From positions 1 to 33,266 of the forward strand of contig JAFOIR010000262.1 of assembly GCA_017420625.1 (NCBI GenBank): a stretch of DNA of 33,266 nucleotides. Direction: 5' to 3'. Of this stretch, positions 8,116 to 17,033 are shown piece by piece. How positions within the stretch are numbered: the first letter of the stretch is position 1; the number at the start of each line of letters is the position of its first letter. The notes under the pieces are model-generated. The model was not told the DNA's origin. It worked only from the letters and a program-made list of their open reading frames with translations, and did not search any database. The stretch is from Bacillota bacterium. GTDB lineage: Bacteria > Bacillota_A > Clostridia > Lachnospirales > Bianqueaceae. Both the position numbers and the translations under genes were made by a program.

Positions 8116-8664
8116 ATGGACCGTCAGATGGAAATCGAAGAAATCTTAACAAGTATCGAAGAGATGCTGGAGCAGGCGAAAACAGTGCCTTTTAGTGATA
8201 AGGTGCTCGTAGATCGTGAAGAGCTCTTTGATGCAATCACGGACATCCGTTTAAAAATGCCTACTGAGATCGAGCAGTCCAAATGGGTGCTGGAAGAAAA
8301 GAACCGGATCATTGTGGACGCCCAGCATGAGGCGGAAGCAAAGATCAAAGAGGCGGAAGAAGAACGTCTGAAGATGATCAACGAGCATGAGGTAACCCGC
8401 AAGGCTTATCAGCAGGCTGAAGAGATCGTCGACAACGCGAAGCGTGTTTCCAAGGAAATGCGTATGGGCGCCAAGGAATATGCAGATGATCTTCTGATGC
8501 AGATCGATGATCAGATGAAGCAGCTGGCCGGCTTTACGAATGAAGAGCTGTCCAAGATTGCCGGGATTATCGACAATCGCTCAAAAGAGTTTGCCAGTGT
8601 GATCGATCAGAAGAGCCGTATCCTTCAGCAGAACCGTAAGGAACTGGATATTCATCACGACTAA
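8116..8664 (+). CDS. Coiled-coil protein of unknown function (ATPase subunit H/B-like)
   Basis: The 182-residue product is soluble, highly charged and almost wholly helical. Long Glu/Lys-rich coiled-coil stretches run roughly over residues 60-130, and a second helical part (EELSKIAGIIDNRSKEFASVI) follows. No membrane segment, signal peptide or enzymatic motif is visible. Proteins of this type next to coaD in clostridia are often labelled vacuolar H+-ATPase subunit H or ATP synthase B-like, a label I think reflects only coiled-coil similarity; a DivIVA-like scaffold is another possibility. AGGAGG lies 7 bases before the ATG and the gene starts 4 bases after coaD, so it belongs to that operon. 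It ends before a strong terminator. Confidence 0.8.
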   Translation: MDRQMEIEEILTSIEEMLEQAKTVPFSDKVLVDREELFDAITDIRLKMPTEIEQSKWVLEEKNRIIVDAQHEAEAKIKEAEEERLKMINEHEVTRKAYQQAEEIVDNAKRVSKEMRMGAKEYADDLLMQIDDQMKQLAGFTNEELSKIAGIIDNRSKEFASVIDQKSRILQQNRKELDIHHD

Positions 8665-8689
8665 ACCGACAGGAAAATCTAGACAATAC

Positions 8690-8731
8690 CGCCTCCGGCC
8701 TGGCTGGCGGCCATGCCGGAGGTGTGTTTTT
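8690..8731 (+). terminator. Intrinsic terminator of the rsmD-coaD operon
   Basis: CCTCCGGC (8692-8699) pairs perfectly with GCCGGAGG (8715-8722). The 15-base loop is itself GC-rich, and GTGTGTTTTTG follows. The 8-bp GC-rich stem plus five uridines is a standard terminator closing the coaD/coiled-coil operon. Confidence 0.88.
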
Positions 8732-8772
8732 GTCGTTTGATATTTATTTTTCATAAAAGAGGTTGTTTTGTT

Positions 8773-10299
8773 ATGGACACACAAGCTAAAATCGAACAGC
8801 GCCGCGAAGAAGCGAGAAAGCGCCAGCAGCAGATCAAGAAACGGGAAAATGCCAAAATTTCCCAGAAAACCAAGCGCAGTCTGGCTGGAATCGGAGCCAC
8901 GATTGTGGCGATCCTGTTAATTGCTGCTCTGATTCTCCCGAATACAGGACTTTCCCGCCGCATGCTCAAAGCACTGACGATTGGAGATAAGGATATCTCC
9001 GTAGCCGAATTCAGCTATTACTATCGCCTTACCTTTAATAACTATTATCAGACGATGTATTCCTACTTCCAGGGAAGCTACATGCCGATCGACATGACGA
9101 AATCCCTGAAGAAGCAGGCATACAATGATGATATGAGCTATGCCGATTATTTCAGTCAGCAGGCCAAGGATAATCTGCAGCAGCTGGTCATTCTTTCCGA
9201 GGAAGCAAAGAAAGCAAACTTTACACTTCCTGAGGATGTCCAGAATGTCTATCAGACAACACTGGATGGTGCAAAGAACAATGCTGAACAGGAAGGTGTG
9301 TCCGTCAACACTTATCTTAGCAATAACTTCGGTATGGGCTTCAATATGGATACACTGGAGAAATGTGTGTATCGTGAACTTCTGGCAGAAGCTTATAAGA
9401 ATGAGAAACAGGCTTCATTCACCTTCACTGATGCAGATCTCGAAGCTTATTATCAGGAAAATTCCAAAGATTTTGACGTTGCAGATATCAGACTGGTCAG
9501 ATTTTCTGTCGTTGAAGGAAATGAAACAACAGAAGCGGTAACAGCTGAAGAAGCCAAAGCTCAGGCTGATGCATTTATTGAAGGAATCACTACGGAAGAA
9601 GAATTCGCCGAGAAGGCAGTAGCCAAGGCTGAGGCAGAAGCAGAAGAAGGCGCTGAAGTGCAGGATACTTCACGTTTCCGGAGCCTGTCCTTTGATGATG
9701 TTACAAATGTCGACGTCAATCTCTGTGACTGGATCTTCAACCAGGATCATGCTGATGGAAGTGTAGCGGTTGTCGAGAATGCTTCCGGGGATGCATACTT
9801 TGCTGTGTATCTGACGAAAGCTCCTTACCGCAATGACAGCAAAACGGTCGATGTTCGCCATATTCTGGTTCGTTTCGAGGATACTACTGAAGAATCCAAA
9901 GAGGCTGCCAAATCCCAGGCTGAGATGCTCTATGAGCAGTTCCTTTCCTATGGAGCAACGGAAGATTACTTTGCTACACTGGCTCAGCAGTTCAGTTCAG
10001 ATACCGGTTCCCAATCGAACGGCGGGCTTTATACCGGTGTTTATGAAGGACAGATGGTCGATGCGTTTAATGACTGGTGTTTCGATGAAGCTCGTTTTGC
10101 CGGAGATTCCGGTATCATTGAAACAGAGTATGGCTATCATATCATGTACTTCGTAGGTGATAATCTTCCTTCCTGGAAGATGAATGTTCAGAATACTCTT
10201 CAGACAAACGCTTATAGTGACTGGTATATGACTGTAGCTGAACAGTATCCGGTAAAAGAACATGCATTTGCCATGAAATATCGCAGCGAGCCTATTTAA
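8773..10299 (+). CDS. Membrane-anchored parvulin-type peptidyl-prolyl isomerase (PrsA/PpiC-like foldase)
   Basis: The 508-residue protein begins with a strongly basic cytoplasmic tail (residues 1-36), then one membrane helix (about 37-56) without a lipobox. The rest is therefore predicted to lie outside the membrane. A SurA/PrsA-like helical chaperone region follows (about 60-300, with an Ala/Glu-rich insertion near 255-300). A rotamase domain runs at about 357-470, starting with the parvulin signature VRHILVRF and containing the SSDTGSQSNGG loop and TEYGYHIMYF. Family members help secreted proteins fold. I chose the ATG at 8773, with AAAGAGG 10 bases upstream; an upstream in-frame ATG at 8713 lies inside the preceding terminator hairpin. 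No clear promoter is visible between terminator and start. Confidence 0.9.
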   Translation: MDTQAKIEQRREEARKRQQQIKKRENAKISQKTKRSLAGIGATIVAILLIAALILPNTGLSRRMLKALTIGDKDISVAEFSYYYRLTFNNYYQTMYSYFQGSYMPIDMTKSLKKQAYNDDMSYADYFSQQAKDNLQQLVILSEEAKKANFTLPEDVQNVYQTTLDGAKNNAEQEGVSVNTYLSNNFGMGFNMDTLEKCVYRELLAEAYKNEKQASFTFTDADLEAYYQENSKDFDVADIRLVRFSVVEGNETTEAVTAEEAKAQADAFIEGITTEEEFAEKAVAKAEAEAEEGAEVQDTSRFRSLSFDDVTNVDVNLCDWIFNQDHADGSVAVVENASGDAYFAVYLTKAPYRNDSKTVDVRHILVRFEDTTEESKEAAKSQAEMLYEQFLSYGATEDYFATLAQQFSSDTGSQSNGGLYTGVYEGQMVDAFNDWCFDEARFAGDSGIIETEYGYHIMYFVGDNLPSWKMNVQNTLQTNAYSDWYMTVAEQYPVKEHAFAMKYRSEPI

Positions 10300-10312
10300 G
10301 GCTCGCTGTTTC
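10284..10312 (+). terminator. Hairpin terminator overlapping the foldase stop codon
   Basis: CAGCGAGCCT (10284-10293) and AGGCTCGCTG (10299-10308) form a perfect 10-bp stem with a 5-base loop, followed by TTTCT. The left arm encodes the last residues and the TAA stop (10297-10299) lies at the loop. The uridine tract is short, so partial read-through into the lipoprotein gene 37 bases on is likely. Confidence 0.7.
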
Positions 10313-10344
10313 TGGGAAATACAAGAATAAAGGAGAAAAACGAA

Positions 10345-10773
10345 ATGAAGAAACTGTTATGTGTTCTGATGAGTCTTCTGATGGTACTTGCTCTGGCCGG
10401 ATGCAATTCTGAACCGGTACCCAGTGTCAAGTTTACGAACAATCTGGATCAGACCTGGGACAACATGTATATCACCCTTTCAACGGATGAGGAGTGGGGT
10501 GAATCTGTTCTTCTTGCTGCAACGGAGCCTGGTCATACGGTCACGATTTCCATGAGCAAGTTTTCTGCGGAAAGTGCTCCCGGTGTCTTCGATATCGGCG
10601 TCATTTGCCATAATAACATGAACTATGATGTTTATGAAGTTTATCTGGCAGATGGTTATGAAGTCGAGATTTCTTCTTCCGGCAATGCAGATGGAGATAC
10701 TGTCTACATGAAAGTTAAGGATACTGAAGGAAAGATCAAGACCTACGAGGGATATGTCTATCCGAACGAGTAA
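10345..10773 (+). CDS. Small lipoprotein of unknown function
   Basis: The 142-residue product has a lipoprotein signal peptide: MKK, a hydrophobic core and the lipobox LALAGC with the modified cysteine at residue 20. The mature part (about 122 residues) is acidic, rich in Thr, Asp and aromatic residues, and looks beta-rich, with patterns such as SVKFTNNLDQTWDNMYIT at its start resembling small Ig-like or C2-like beta sandwiches. I do not recognise a family. AGGAG is 9 bases upstream of the ATG. It follows the foldase gene after a leaky-looking hairpin, suggesting a shared role at the cell surface. Its stop codon directly abuts the stop of the convergent tmcAL gene with no gap. Confidence 0.85.
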   Translation: MKKLLCVLMSLLMVLALAGCNSEPVPSVKFTNNLDQTWDNMYITLSTDEEWGESVLLAATEPGHTVTISMSKFSAESAPGVFDIGVICHNNMNYDVYEVYLADGYEVEISSSGNADGDTVYMKVKDTEGKIKTYEGYVYPNE

Positions 10774-11961
10774 TCATTGAGAAAGAATCATCAGCGGGAC
10801 GCTTTTCTCACTCGCTGACAAGGCAGATGGATCCTTGAGAAGTGACCGATAGATCCTGGAGAAGAGAAGTTCATCCTCCAGCATCATGACTGCTTTTTCC
10901 GAAAGGGATGAAAGATCATGATTCAGACTGGTCACAATCGGCAATGTGCTGGATTCTGAAAGAGCACCAAGAAGTGACAGGTGCTCTTTTTTTATGCCCA
11001 GAACACGAATATATTCAGGACCTTCAGCAAAGGAGAGAGCTTCCTTTCTTTCTTTTGTTATATCGAGCAGAATATTGAGAAGGATTCTGCGAAGTCTTGA
11101 AGTCGTATAACGTTTGGTTTTCAGACCGGAAAGCAGTTCATCATAGGATGCTGCTTCTCTGGCTGAATGAAGGATCCTGTTTTCCAATCCTTCTTCAATC
11201 TCATCGATTTTTGCAAGAGAGGAAGCGTCATGAAAACACAAACGGTACATGAGTGCCGGAAACATGCGGGAGGGAAAGACATATTCGCTGTTCGTATTTT
11301 CCGGAAGATCATCTGAGATATCCAGACCTTCCATAGCCTTTCTGCGAATCGCAGAAGAAGATGCATACAGTCCGGTCTGATCAGATAATGAATCGGTGTG
11401 AGGGATCGTACGCTTGACAGGCAGAATCTCAGGATTAAAAGAAAGCCTTCGAAGAGCACAAAGGTATTCCAATGCCAGTATCTCATTCGGACCGGCAGGA
11501 AGAGGGCGGCCAAGCAACAACGAGAGAGCTTCACTTCTGGCCAATGCATAGGAGGAAGTTTTAGGAAGCTTTTCTTTGAGAAGTCCCGGATAAGGAGAAT
11601 CATGATCAACAAGTAAAGAAGCTGCCTGCTTAAGAAGAGGAAGATTGGAAGGATCTTCCATTCCGAAAACAAGAGAAGTGACCAGGCCGGTGGAGGCAAG
11701 GATATGGCAGGCTCCAAAGGCAAATTTTTCTGCAGTTGCGGCTGCATAGTAGGTGGGAAGTTCCAGAACGAGATCTGCACCGCCGAGAAGCGCCATCCTG
11801 GTGCGGGTCATTTTATCGAGAAACGCAGGTTCACCTCTCTGGACATAATTGCCGCTCATGACACAGATGACCGGCTGATCCGGGAAAGCTTCCTTTGCTT
11901 TCTGAATCAGATAACGGTGACCGTAGTGAAACGGATTAAACTCGCAGATAATCCCGATCAT
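10774..11961 (-). CDS. tmcAL: tRNA(Met) cytidine acetate ligase TmcAL (YlbM)
   Basis: TmcAL forms N4-acetylcytidine at the wobble position (C34) of elongator tRNA-Met using acetate and ATP. The 395-residue protein starts MIGIICEFNPFHYGH, with the nucleotidyltransferase HxGH motif at residues 12-15. It continues with MSGNYVQRGEPAF, a hallmark of the family, and the adenosine-binding FGMEDP and SSSAIRRKAMEG segments. The start codon is read from 11961 on the minus strand with AAGGAG 9 bases upstream and a strong promoter behind it. It is the only minus-strand gene between the foldase group and groES, and it runs divergently from groES. Confidence 0.93.
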   Translation of the reverse strand: MIGIICEFNPFHYGHRYLIQKAKEAFPDQPVICVMSGNYVQRGEPAFLDKMTRTRMALLGGADLVLELPTYYAAATAEKFAFGACHILASTGLVTSLVFGMEDPSNLPLLKQAASLLVDHDSPYPGLLKEKLPKTSSYALARSEALSLLLGRPLPAGPNEILALEYLCALRRLSFNPEILPVKRTIPHTDSLSDQTGLYASSSAIRRKAMEGLDISDDLPENTNSEYVFPSRMFPALMYRLCFHDASSLAKIDEIEEGLENRILHSAREAASYDELLSGLKTKRYTTSRLRRILLNILLDITKERKEALSFAEGPEYIRVLGIKKEHLSLLGALSESSTLPIVTSLNHDLSSLSEKAVMMLEDELLFSRIYRSLLKDPSALSASEKSVPLMILSQ

Positions 11962-11993
11962 GACAGATAACTCCTTGTCTGTTTGATGGGAAA

Positions 11994-12022
11994 ATTATAG
12001 CCTGTGGAAATAGTGCCGTCAA
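11994..12022 (-). promoter_or_regulatory. Sigma-A promoter for tmcAL
   Basis: Read on the minus strand, TTGACG (12022-12017) and a perfect TATAAT (11999-11994) are separated by exactly 17 bases. The start of transcription would be near 11987, giving a leader of about 26 bases with the AAGGAG site. This is one of the best promoter matches in the window. Confidence 0.85.
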
Positions 12023-12040
12023 GGTAAGAAAATCAAAAAC

Positions 12041-12090
12041 AGAGTAAAATAGAGATAAATAAAGATAAAAAGAGATAAAAAGAGAAAAAT
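12041..12090 (+). repeat. Five 10-bp A-rich direct repeats between divergent promoters
   Basis: Five adjacent decamers related to AGAGATAAAA begin at 12041, 12051, 12061, 12071 and 12081. They are degenerate, and the fourth and third copies match best. The period equals one DNA helical turn, so the A-tracts lie on one face, the arrangement that bends DNA. They lie about 25 bases upstream of the groES -35 box and about 20 bases behind the tmcAL -35 box. Confidence 0.7.
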
Positions 12091-12114
12091 ACGTATATTT
12101 TCGGATGTATCAGG

Positions 12115-12143
12115 TTGCTATCAAAGGGCGAATCGAATATGAT
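12115..12143 (+). promoter_or_regulatory. Sigma-A promoter of the groESL operon
   Basis: TTGCTA (12115-12120) and TATGAT (12138-12143) are separated by 17 bases. Transcription would start near 12150, placing the CIRCE operator at the extreme 5' end of the transcript, the typical layout for HrcA-repressed groE operons. Confidence 0.8.
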
Positions 12144-12155
12144 AGCAGTTGTGGT

Positions 12156-12182
12156 TTAGCACTCGACTTGTTTGAGTGCTAA
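12156..12182 (+). promoter_or_regulatory. CIRCE element (HrcA operator)
   Basis: TTAGCACTC (12156-12164), nine spacer bases and GAGTGCTAA (12174-12182) match the CIRCE consensus perfectly. HrcA binds this inverted repeat and represses chaperonin genes until heat stress. HrcA is not in the window. Confidence 0.98.
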
Positions 12183-12219
12183 CAATTTGGAAACATGGAT
12201 TGATCAGGAGGTATTATCA

Positions 12220-14150
<1,931 letters not shown>

Positions 14151-14175
14151 TAAAGCAAAGCCGTGCAAAGGCAGA

Positions 14176-14222
14176 AAAAGAGCTCTTGGAGGAGAATCTT
14201 GTTTTCCGACAAGAGCTCTTTT
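14176..14222 (+). terminator. Intrinsic terminator of the groESL operon
   Basis: AAAAGAGCTCTTG (14176-14188) pairs perfectly with CAAGAGCTCTTTT (14210-14222) around a 21-base loop. The stem ends in four uridines. The A-tract on the left makes it potentially two-way, but no minus-strand gene ends here. Confidence 0.88.
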
Positions 14223-14302
14223 GATTGCCTTTATAAGGCGCAGCCTGATATGAGAACCCCGAAGTACGATGAGGTATATCTCTGGCCTTTTTACTCTGTG
14301 TA

Positions 14303-14311
14303 TGGTATAAT
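14303..14311 (+). promoter_or_regulatory. Extended -10 promoter for ispF
   Basis: TGGTATAAT is a perfect extended -10 element (TGn followed by TATAAT). The region 17 bases upstream (14283-14288) has no good -35 box, which extended -10 promoters can tolerate. The leader to the ispF ATG would be about 27 bases and carries GGAGAGG. Confidence 0.7.
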
Positions 14312-14344
14312 CGGGTATATGAATTCTTTTGGAGAGGTTATCCT

Positions 14345-14821
14345 ATGAGAATCGGAATAGGTTACGATGTTCATCGTCTGAGCGTCGGTCGGGATTTGAT
14401 CATCGGTGGAGTCAGGATCCCTTATTCACTTGGCCTGGATGGTCATTCGGATGCTGATGTACTGGTTCATGCCGTGATGGATGCAATTCTTGGTGCCCTT
14501 GGACTCGGAGATATCGGAAAGCTGTTTCCTGATACTGATCCGGCATATCTTGGAGCATCGAGCATTGGCCTTTTGAAAATTGTTTCTGACAGAATGGATC
14601 AGGCGGGATATCAGATCGGGAACGTTGATATGATTCTGATTGCACAAAAACCGAAAATCAGCCCATATACCGAGCAGATGAGGAAAAATATCGCTGACGC
14701 ACTTGGAGTAACTATAGACAGGATCAATGTCAAGGCGACTACTGAAGAACATCTGGGGTTTACTGGAAGAGAAGAAGGAATGGCTGCTCAGGCTGTTTGC
14801 CTTTTGGAAGAAAAAAGTTGA
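14345..14821 (+). CDS. ispF: 2-C-methyl-D-erythritol 2,4-cyclodiphosphate synthase
   Basis: IspF makes 2-C-methyl-D-erythritol 2,4-cyclodiphosphate in the MEP isoprenoid pathway. The 158-residue protein carries the metal ligands D8 and H10 in GYDVHR and H42 later on, the [12 protein letters not shown] motif, FPDTDP, and the C-terminal [30 protein letters not shown] precedes the ATG by 7 bases. It stands alone between groESL and the tRNA operon, away from dxr and ispG at 28-31 kb; ispD, ispE and ispH are not in the window. Confidence 0.98.
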   Translation: MRIGIGYDVHRLSVGRDLIIGGVRIPYSLGLDGHSDADVLVHAVMDAILGALGLGDIGKLFPDTDPAYLGASSIGLLKIVSDRMDQAGYQIGNVDMILIAQKPKISPYTEQMRKNIADALGVTIDRINVKATTEEHLGFTGREEGMAAQAVCLLEEKS

Positions 14822-14831
14822 AAAATAATAG

Positions 14832-14860
14832 TTGACTTTAACAGGGTGCTGTGTTATTAT
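14832..14860 (+). promoter_or_regulatory. Promoter of the tRNA operon
   Basis: TTGACT (14832-14837) and TATTAT (14855-14860) are 17 bases apart, just after the ispF stop. About 50 bases of leader precede the first tRNA. Confidence 0.75.
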
Positions 14861-14916
14861 AACGATTGTCGCGAATGACTGGCTTAATTGTGCAGCCGCG
14901 CCACCGTGGCTCCGCT

Positions 14917-15000
14917 GCCGGAGTGGCGGAATTGGCAGACGCACAGGACTTAAAATCCTGCGGGGTCAAACCCGTACCGGTTCGAGCCCGGTCTCCGGCA
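14917..15000 (+). tRNA. tRNA-Leu (anticodon UAA)
   Basis: The acceptor arms GCCGGAG and CTCCGGC close an 84-base class II tRNA with a long variable arm. The anticodon stem-loop CAGGA-CTTAAAA-TCCTG places TAA in the anticodon position, reading UUA. The T arm contains GGTTCGAGCCC. The 3' CCA is not encoded (the sequence goes on GCATATT). Confidence 0.97.
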
Positions 15001-15005
15001 TATTA

Positions 15006-15078
15006 GCCCAGATAGCTCAGTTGGTCGAGCAGTGGACTGAAAATCCACGTGTCACTGGTTCGATTCCGGTTCTGGGCA
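15006..15078 (+). tRNA. tRNA-Phe (anticodon GAA)
   Basis: GCCCAGA pairs with TCTGGGC over 73 bases. The anticodon stem-loop GTGGA-CTGAAAA-TCCAC gives GAA. The T loop is TTCGATT. It begins 5 bases after tRNA-Leu, and CCA is not encoded. Confidence 0.97.
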
Positions 15079-15089
15079 TTTTCCCTTAT

Positions 15090-15160
15090 GCGGGTGTAGT
15101 TCAATGGTAGAACACTAGCCTTCCAAGCTAGATACGAGGGTCCGATTCCCTTCACCCGCT
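15090..15160 (+). tRNA. tRNA-Gly (anticodon UCC)
   Basis: GCGGGTG pairs with CACCCGC over 71 bases. The anticodon stem-loop CTAGC-CTTCCAA-GCTAG gives TCC, reading GGA. CCA is not encoded. It lies 11 bases after tRNA-Phe. Confidence 0.97.
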
Positions 15161-15164
15161 TTGT

Positions 15165-15238
15165 GCGTGCATAGCTCAGCTGGATAGAGCGTCTGGCTAC
15201 GGACCAGAAGGCCGCGGGTTCGAATCCTACTGCACGCA
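15165..15238 (+). tRNA. tRNA-Arg (anticodon ACG)
   Basis: GCGTGCA pairs with TGCACGC over 74 bases. The anticodon stem-loop TCTGG-CTACGGA-CCAGA gives ACG; its A34 is normally deaminated to inosine by TadA to read CGU, CGC and CGA. CCA is not encoded. It starts 4 bases after tRNA-Gly. Confidence 0.97.
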
Positions 15239-15246
15239 TTATCCAT

Positions 15247-15275
15247 AACGACCATCTTCGGATGGTTGTTTTTTT
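15247..15275 (+). terminator. Intrinsic terminator of the tRNA operon
   Basis: The arms AACGACCATC and GATGGTTGTT flank a stable UUCG tetraloop and are followed directly by a run of seven uridines (15269-15275). The stem has one G-U pair. It lies only 6 bases before the ribosome binding site of the next gene. Confidence 0.93.
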
Positions 15276-15294
15276 AGTTTCAGGAGGATTATCC

Positions 15295-16530
15295 ATGGTA
15301 ACAGAAAAGATGTATGATAAACTGGCCGAGCTGGTTGTCAAAAAAGGTGTTAATGTTCAGAAGGATCAACCGGTTATCATTAACTCCAGTGTTCAGAATG
15401 TTTCATTTGTAAGAAAAGTTGCCAGATATGCCTATGAAGCCGGTGCACGCTATGTTCAGGTAGAGTGGCGGGATACAGATCTGACGAAAATGTCTTATCA
15501 GTATGGGACGAAAGAGGTTCTTTCTGAAGTTCCCCAATGGATGTATGACAAGACCAAATATCAGCATGACGGCGGTGCCTGCTATATTTCGATTACCTCG
15601 GACAAACCAGGTTCGATGGCTGACGTGGACAGCGAAAAAATGAATATCGCCAATATGGCTTACTATACGAAGATGGCTGATCTGATGTCCTATACCATGA
15701 ACAATGAAGGACAGTGGTGCGTGTTCGGCATTCCATCCAAAGAGTGGGCAAAAGTCGTTTTCCCGGATCTGAGTGAAGAGGAAGCTTTTGACAAACTGGA
15801 AGAAGCGATTTTTTCCGTCACCAGAGTTACAGAGGATAATGATCCGATTGCTGAATGGACAAAGCATGATCAGGAAATGACTGAACATGCGGATAAACTG
15901 AATACATACGATTTTGAAAAACTTCACTTTGTCAGCGAGCTTGGAACGGATCTGTATGTCGGACTGGTAGATGAGCATATATGGGTCGGCGGAGGATGTG
16001 AAACACCGAAAGGCGTCTTTTTTGATCCCAATATGCCTACGGAAGAATGCTTCTGTATGCCGCTGAAGAACGGAACAAACGGAATCGTGTATGCCTCTAA
16101 ACCGCTGAATTATCACGGCAAACTGATCGAGAAGTTCTGGCTTCGGTTTGAAGACGGAAAAGTGGTCGATTATGATGCGGAAAAGGGGAAAGATATCTTA
16201 GCTAAACTGCTTTCCTTTGATGAGGGGTCTTCCTATCTTGGTGAGGTTGCGCTGGTTCCTTACGACTCTCCCGTTTCCAGATCCGGTATTCTGTTCTTCA
16301 ATACTCTGTACGATGAAAACGCTGCCTGCCATCTGGCTCTTGGCCGTCCGTATCCTGAGAATCTCAAGGGAGGCACCGAAATGAGCAAGGAAGAACTTGC
16401 GGGACACGGCGCCAATGATTCGATGCAGCACGAAGATTTCATGTTTGGAACCCGGGAATTGTCGGTCGATGGCATCCGTAAAGACGGAACCGTTGTTCCG
16501 GTTTTCAGAAATGGAAATTTTGTTTTTTAA
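15295..16530 (+). CDS. M29 family aminopeptidase (AmpS/PepS type)
   Basis: This cytoplasmic metallo-aminopeptidase family removes N-terminal residues from peptides using two metal ions. The 411-residue protein shows the family pattern: the PTEECFCMP segment (usually NxPTEEVFT) carrying a metal-binding Glu, YLGEVALVP with a second Glu, LYDENAACHLALG with the conserved His, and NDSMQHEDFMFG with further His and Asp ligands. AGGAGG is 7 bases before the ATG at 15295. An in-frame reading from 15262 would begin inside the terminator and is rejected. There is no room for a promoter between the tRNA terminator and the ribosome binding site. The GNAT gene follows 18 bases later. Confidence 0.94.
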   Translation: MVTEKMYDKLAELVVKKGVNVQKDQPVIINSSVQNVSFVRKVARYAYEAGARYVQVEWRDTDLTKMSYQYGTKEVLSEVPQWMYDKTKYQHDGGACYISITSDKPGSMADVDSEKMNIANMAYYTKMADLMSYTMNNEGQWCVFGIPSKEWAKVVFPDLSEEEAFDKLEEAIFSVTRVTEDNDPIAEWTKHDQEMTEHADKLNTYDFEKLHFVSELGTDLYVGLVDEHIWVGGGCETPKGVFFDPNMPTEECFCMPLKNGTNGIVYASKPLNYHGKLIEKFWLRFEDGKVVDYDAEKGKDILAKLLSFDEGSSYLGEVALVPYDSPVSRSGILFFNTLYDENAACHLALGRPYPENLKGGTEMSKEELAGHGANDSMQHEDFMFGTRELSVDGIRKDGTVVPVFRNGNFVF

Positions 16531-16548
16531 ATGTTTTCGGAGGAAATC

Positions 16549-17025
16549 ATGGAGATCGAAAAGGCTCGGCTTGATGATACAGATGAACTCGTGGAATTGC
16601 GGCTGGCTTATCTTGAGGAGGATAACGGAAGTCTTGACTTTGATATGGCCCGGAAAATCAGAGAGACTCTGCCGGACTATTACCGCTCAAAGCTGAATAA
16701 AGAGCTCTTTGTTTATCTGATTCGGGAGGATAACGTCATTGTTTCCTGTGCCTTTCTGCTCATCGTCCAAAAACCCATGAGTCCATCTTTTCCAAACGGG
16801 AAAACAGGAGTTGTGCTGAATGTCTATACTCGTCCTTCTTTCCGCAGGAAAGGGTATGCCCGAAAAATCATGGATGGTTTGATTCAGGATGCTGAAAGGA
16901 TGCAGCTTTCTGTGATCGATCTTCTTGCAACAGAGGATGGCTATCCGCTGTATCAAAAGGTGGGTTTCAAGGATGATGAGGCCAAATATCATCCGATGAA
17001 ATGGAGACCTTCTGGCAGTCACTGA
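16549..17025 (+). CDS. GNAT family N-acetyltransferase
   Basis: The protein has the GNAT fold signatures: an N-terminal IEKARLDDTDELVELR, the central beta strand GVVLNVYTRPSFRRKGYARKIMDG, in which RRKGYA is the acetyl-CoA pyrophosphate-binding motif A (Q/RxxGxG/A), and the C-terminal YPLYQKVGFKDD of motif B. The substrate cannot be told from the sequence; it could be an amine, a peptide N terminus or a small metabolite. I chose the ATG at 16549 (158 residues), which has GGAGG 5 bases upstream; the in-frame ATG at 16531 directly after the aminopeptidase stop precedes that site. It converges with comM, whose stop is 8 bases away. Confidence 0.92.
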   Translation: MEIEKARLDDTDELVELRLAYLEEDNGSLDFDMARKIRETLPDYYRSKLNKELFVYLIREDNVIVSCAFLLIVQKPMSPSFPNGKTGVVLNVYTRPSFRRKGYARKIMDGLIQDAERMQLSVIDLLATEDGYPLYQKVGFKDDEAKYHPMKWRPSGSH

Positions 17026-17033
17026 AGATCTGC

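Noticed and set aside
8713..8772. A 20-codon N-terminal extension of the parvulin foldase
   Set aside because: The first ATG lies inside the preceding terminator hairpin and has no ribosome binding site; the ATG at 8773 does.
14163..14348. A 61-codon plus-strand frame between groEL and ispF
   Set aside because: It runs through the groESL terminator and the ispF promoter, has no ribosome binding site and resembles no protein.
15239..15294. Possible T-box riboswitch before the aminopeptidase
   Set aside because: The upstream RNA consists of tRNA genes and a plain UUCG-capped terminator. No T-box sequence or specifier loop is present.
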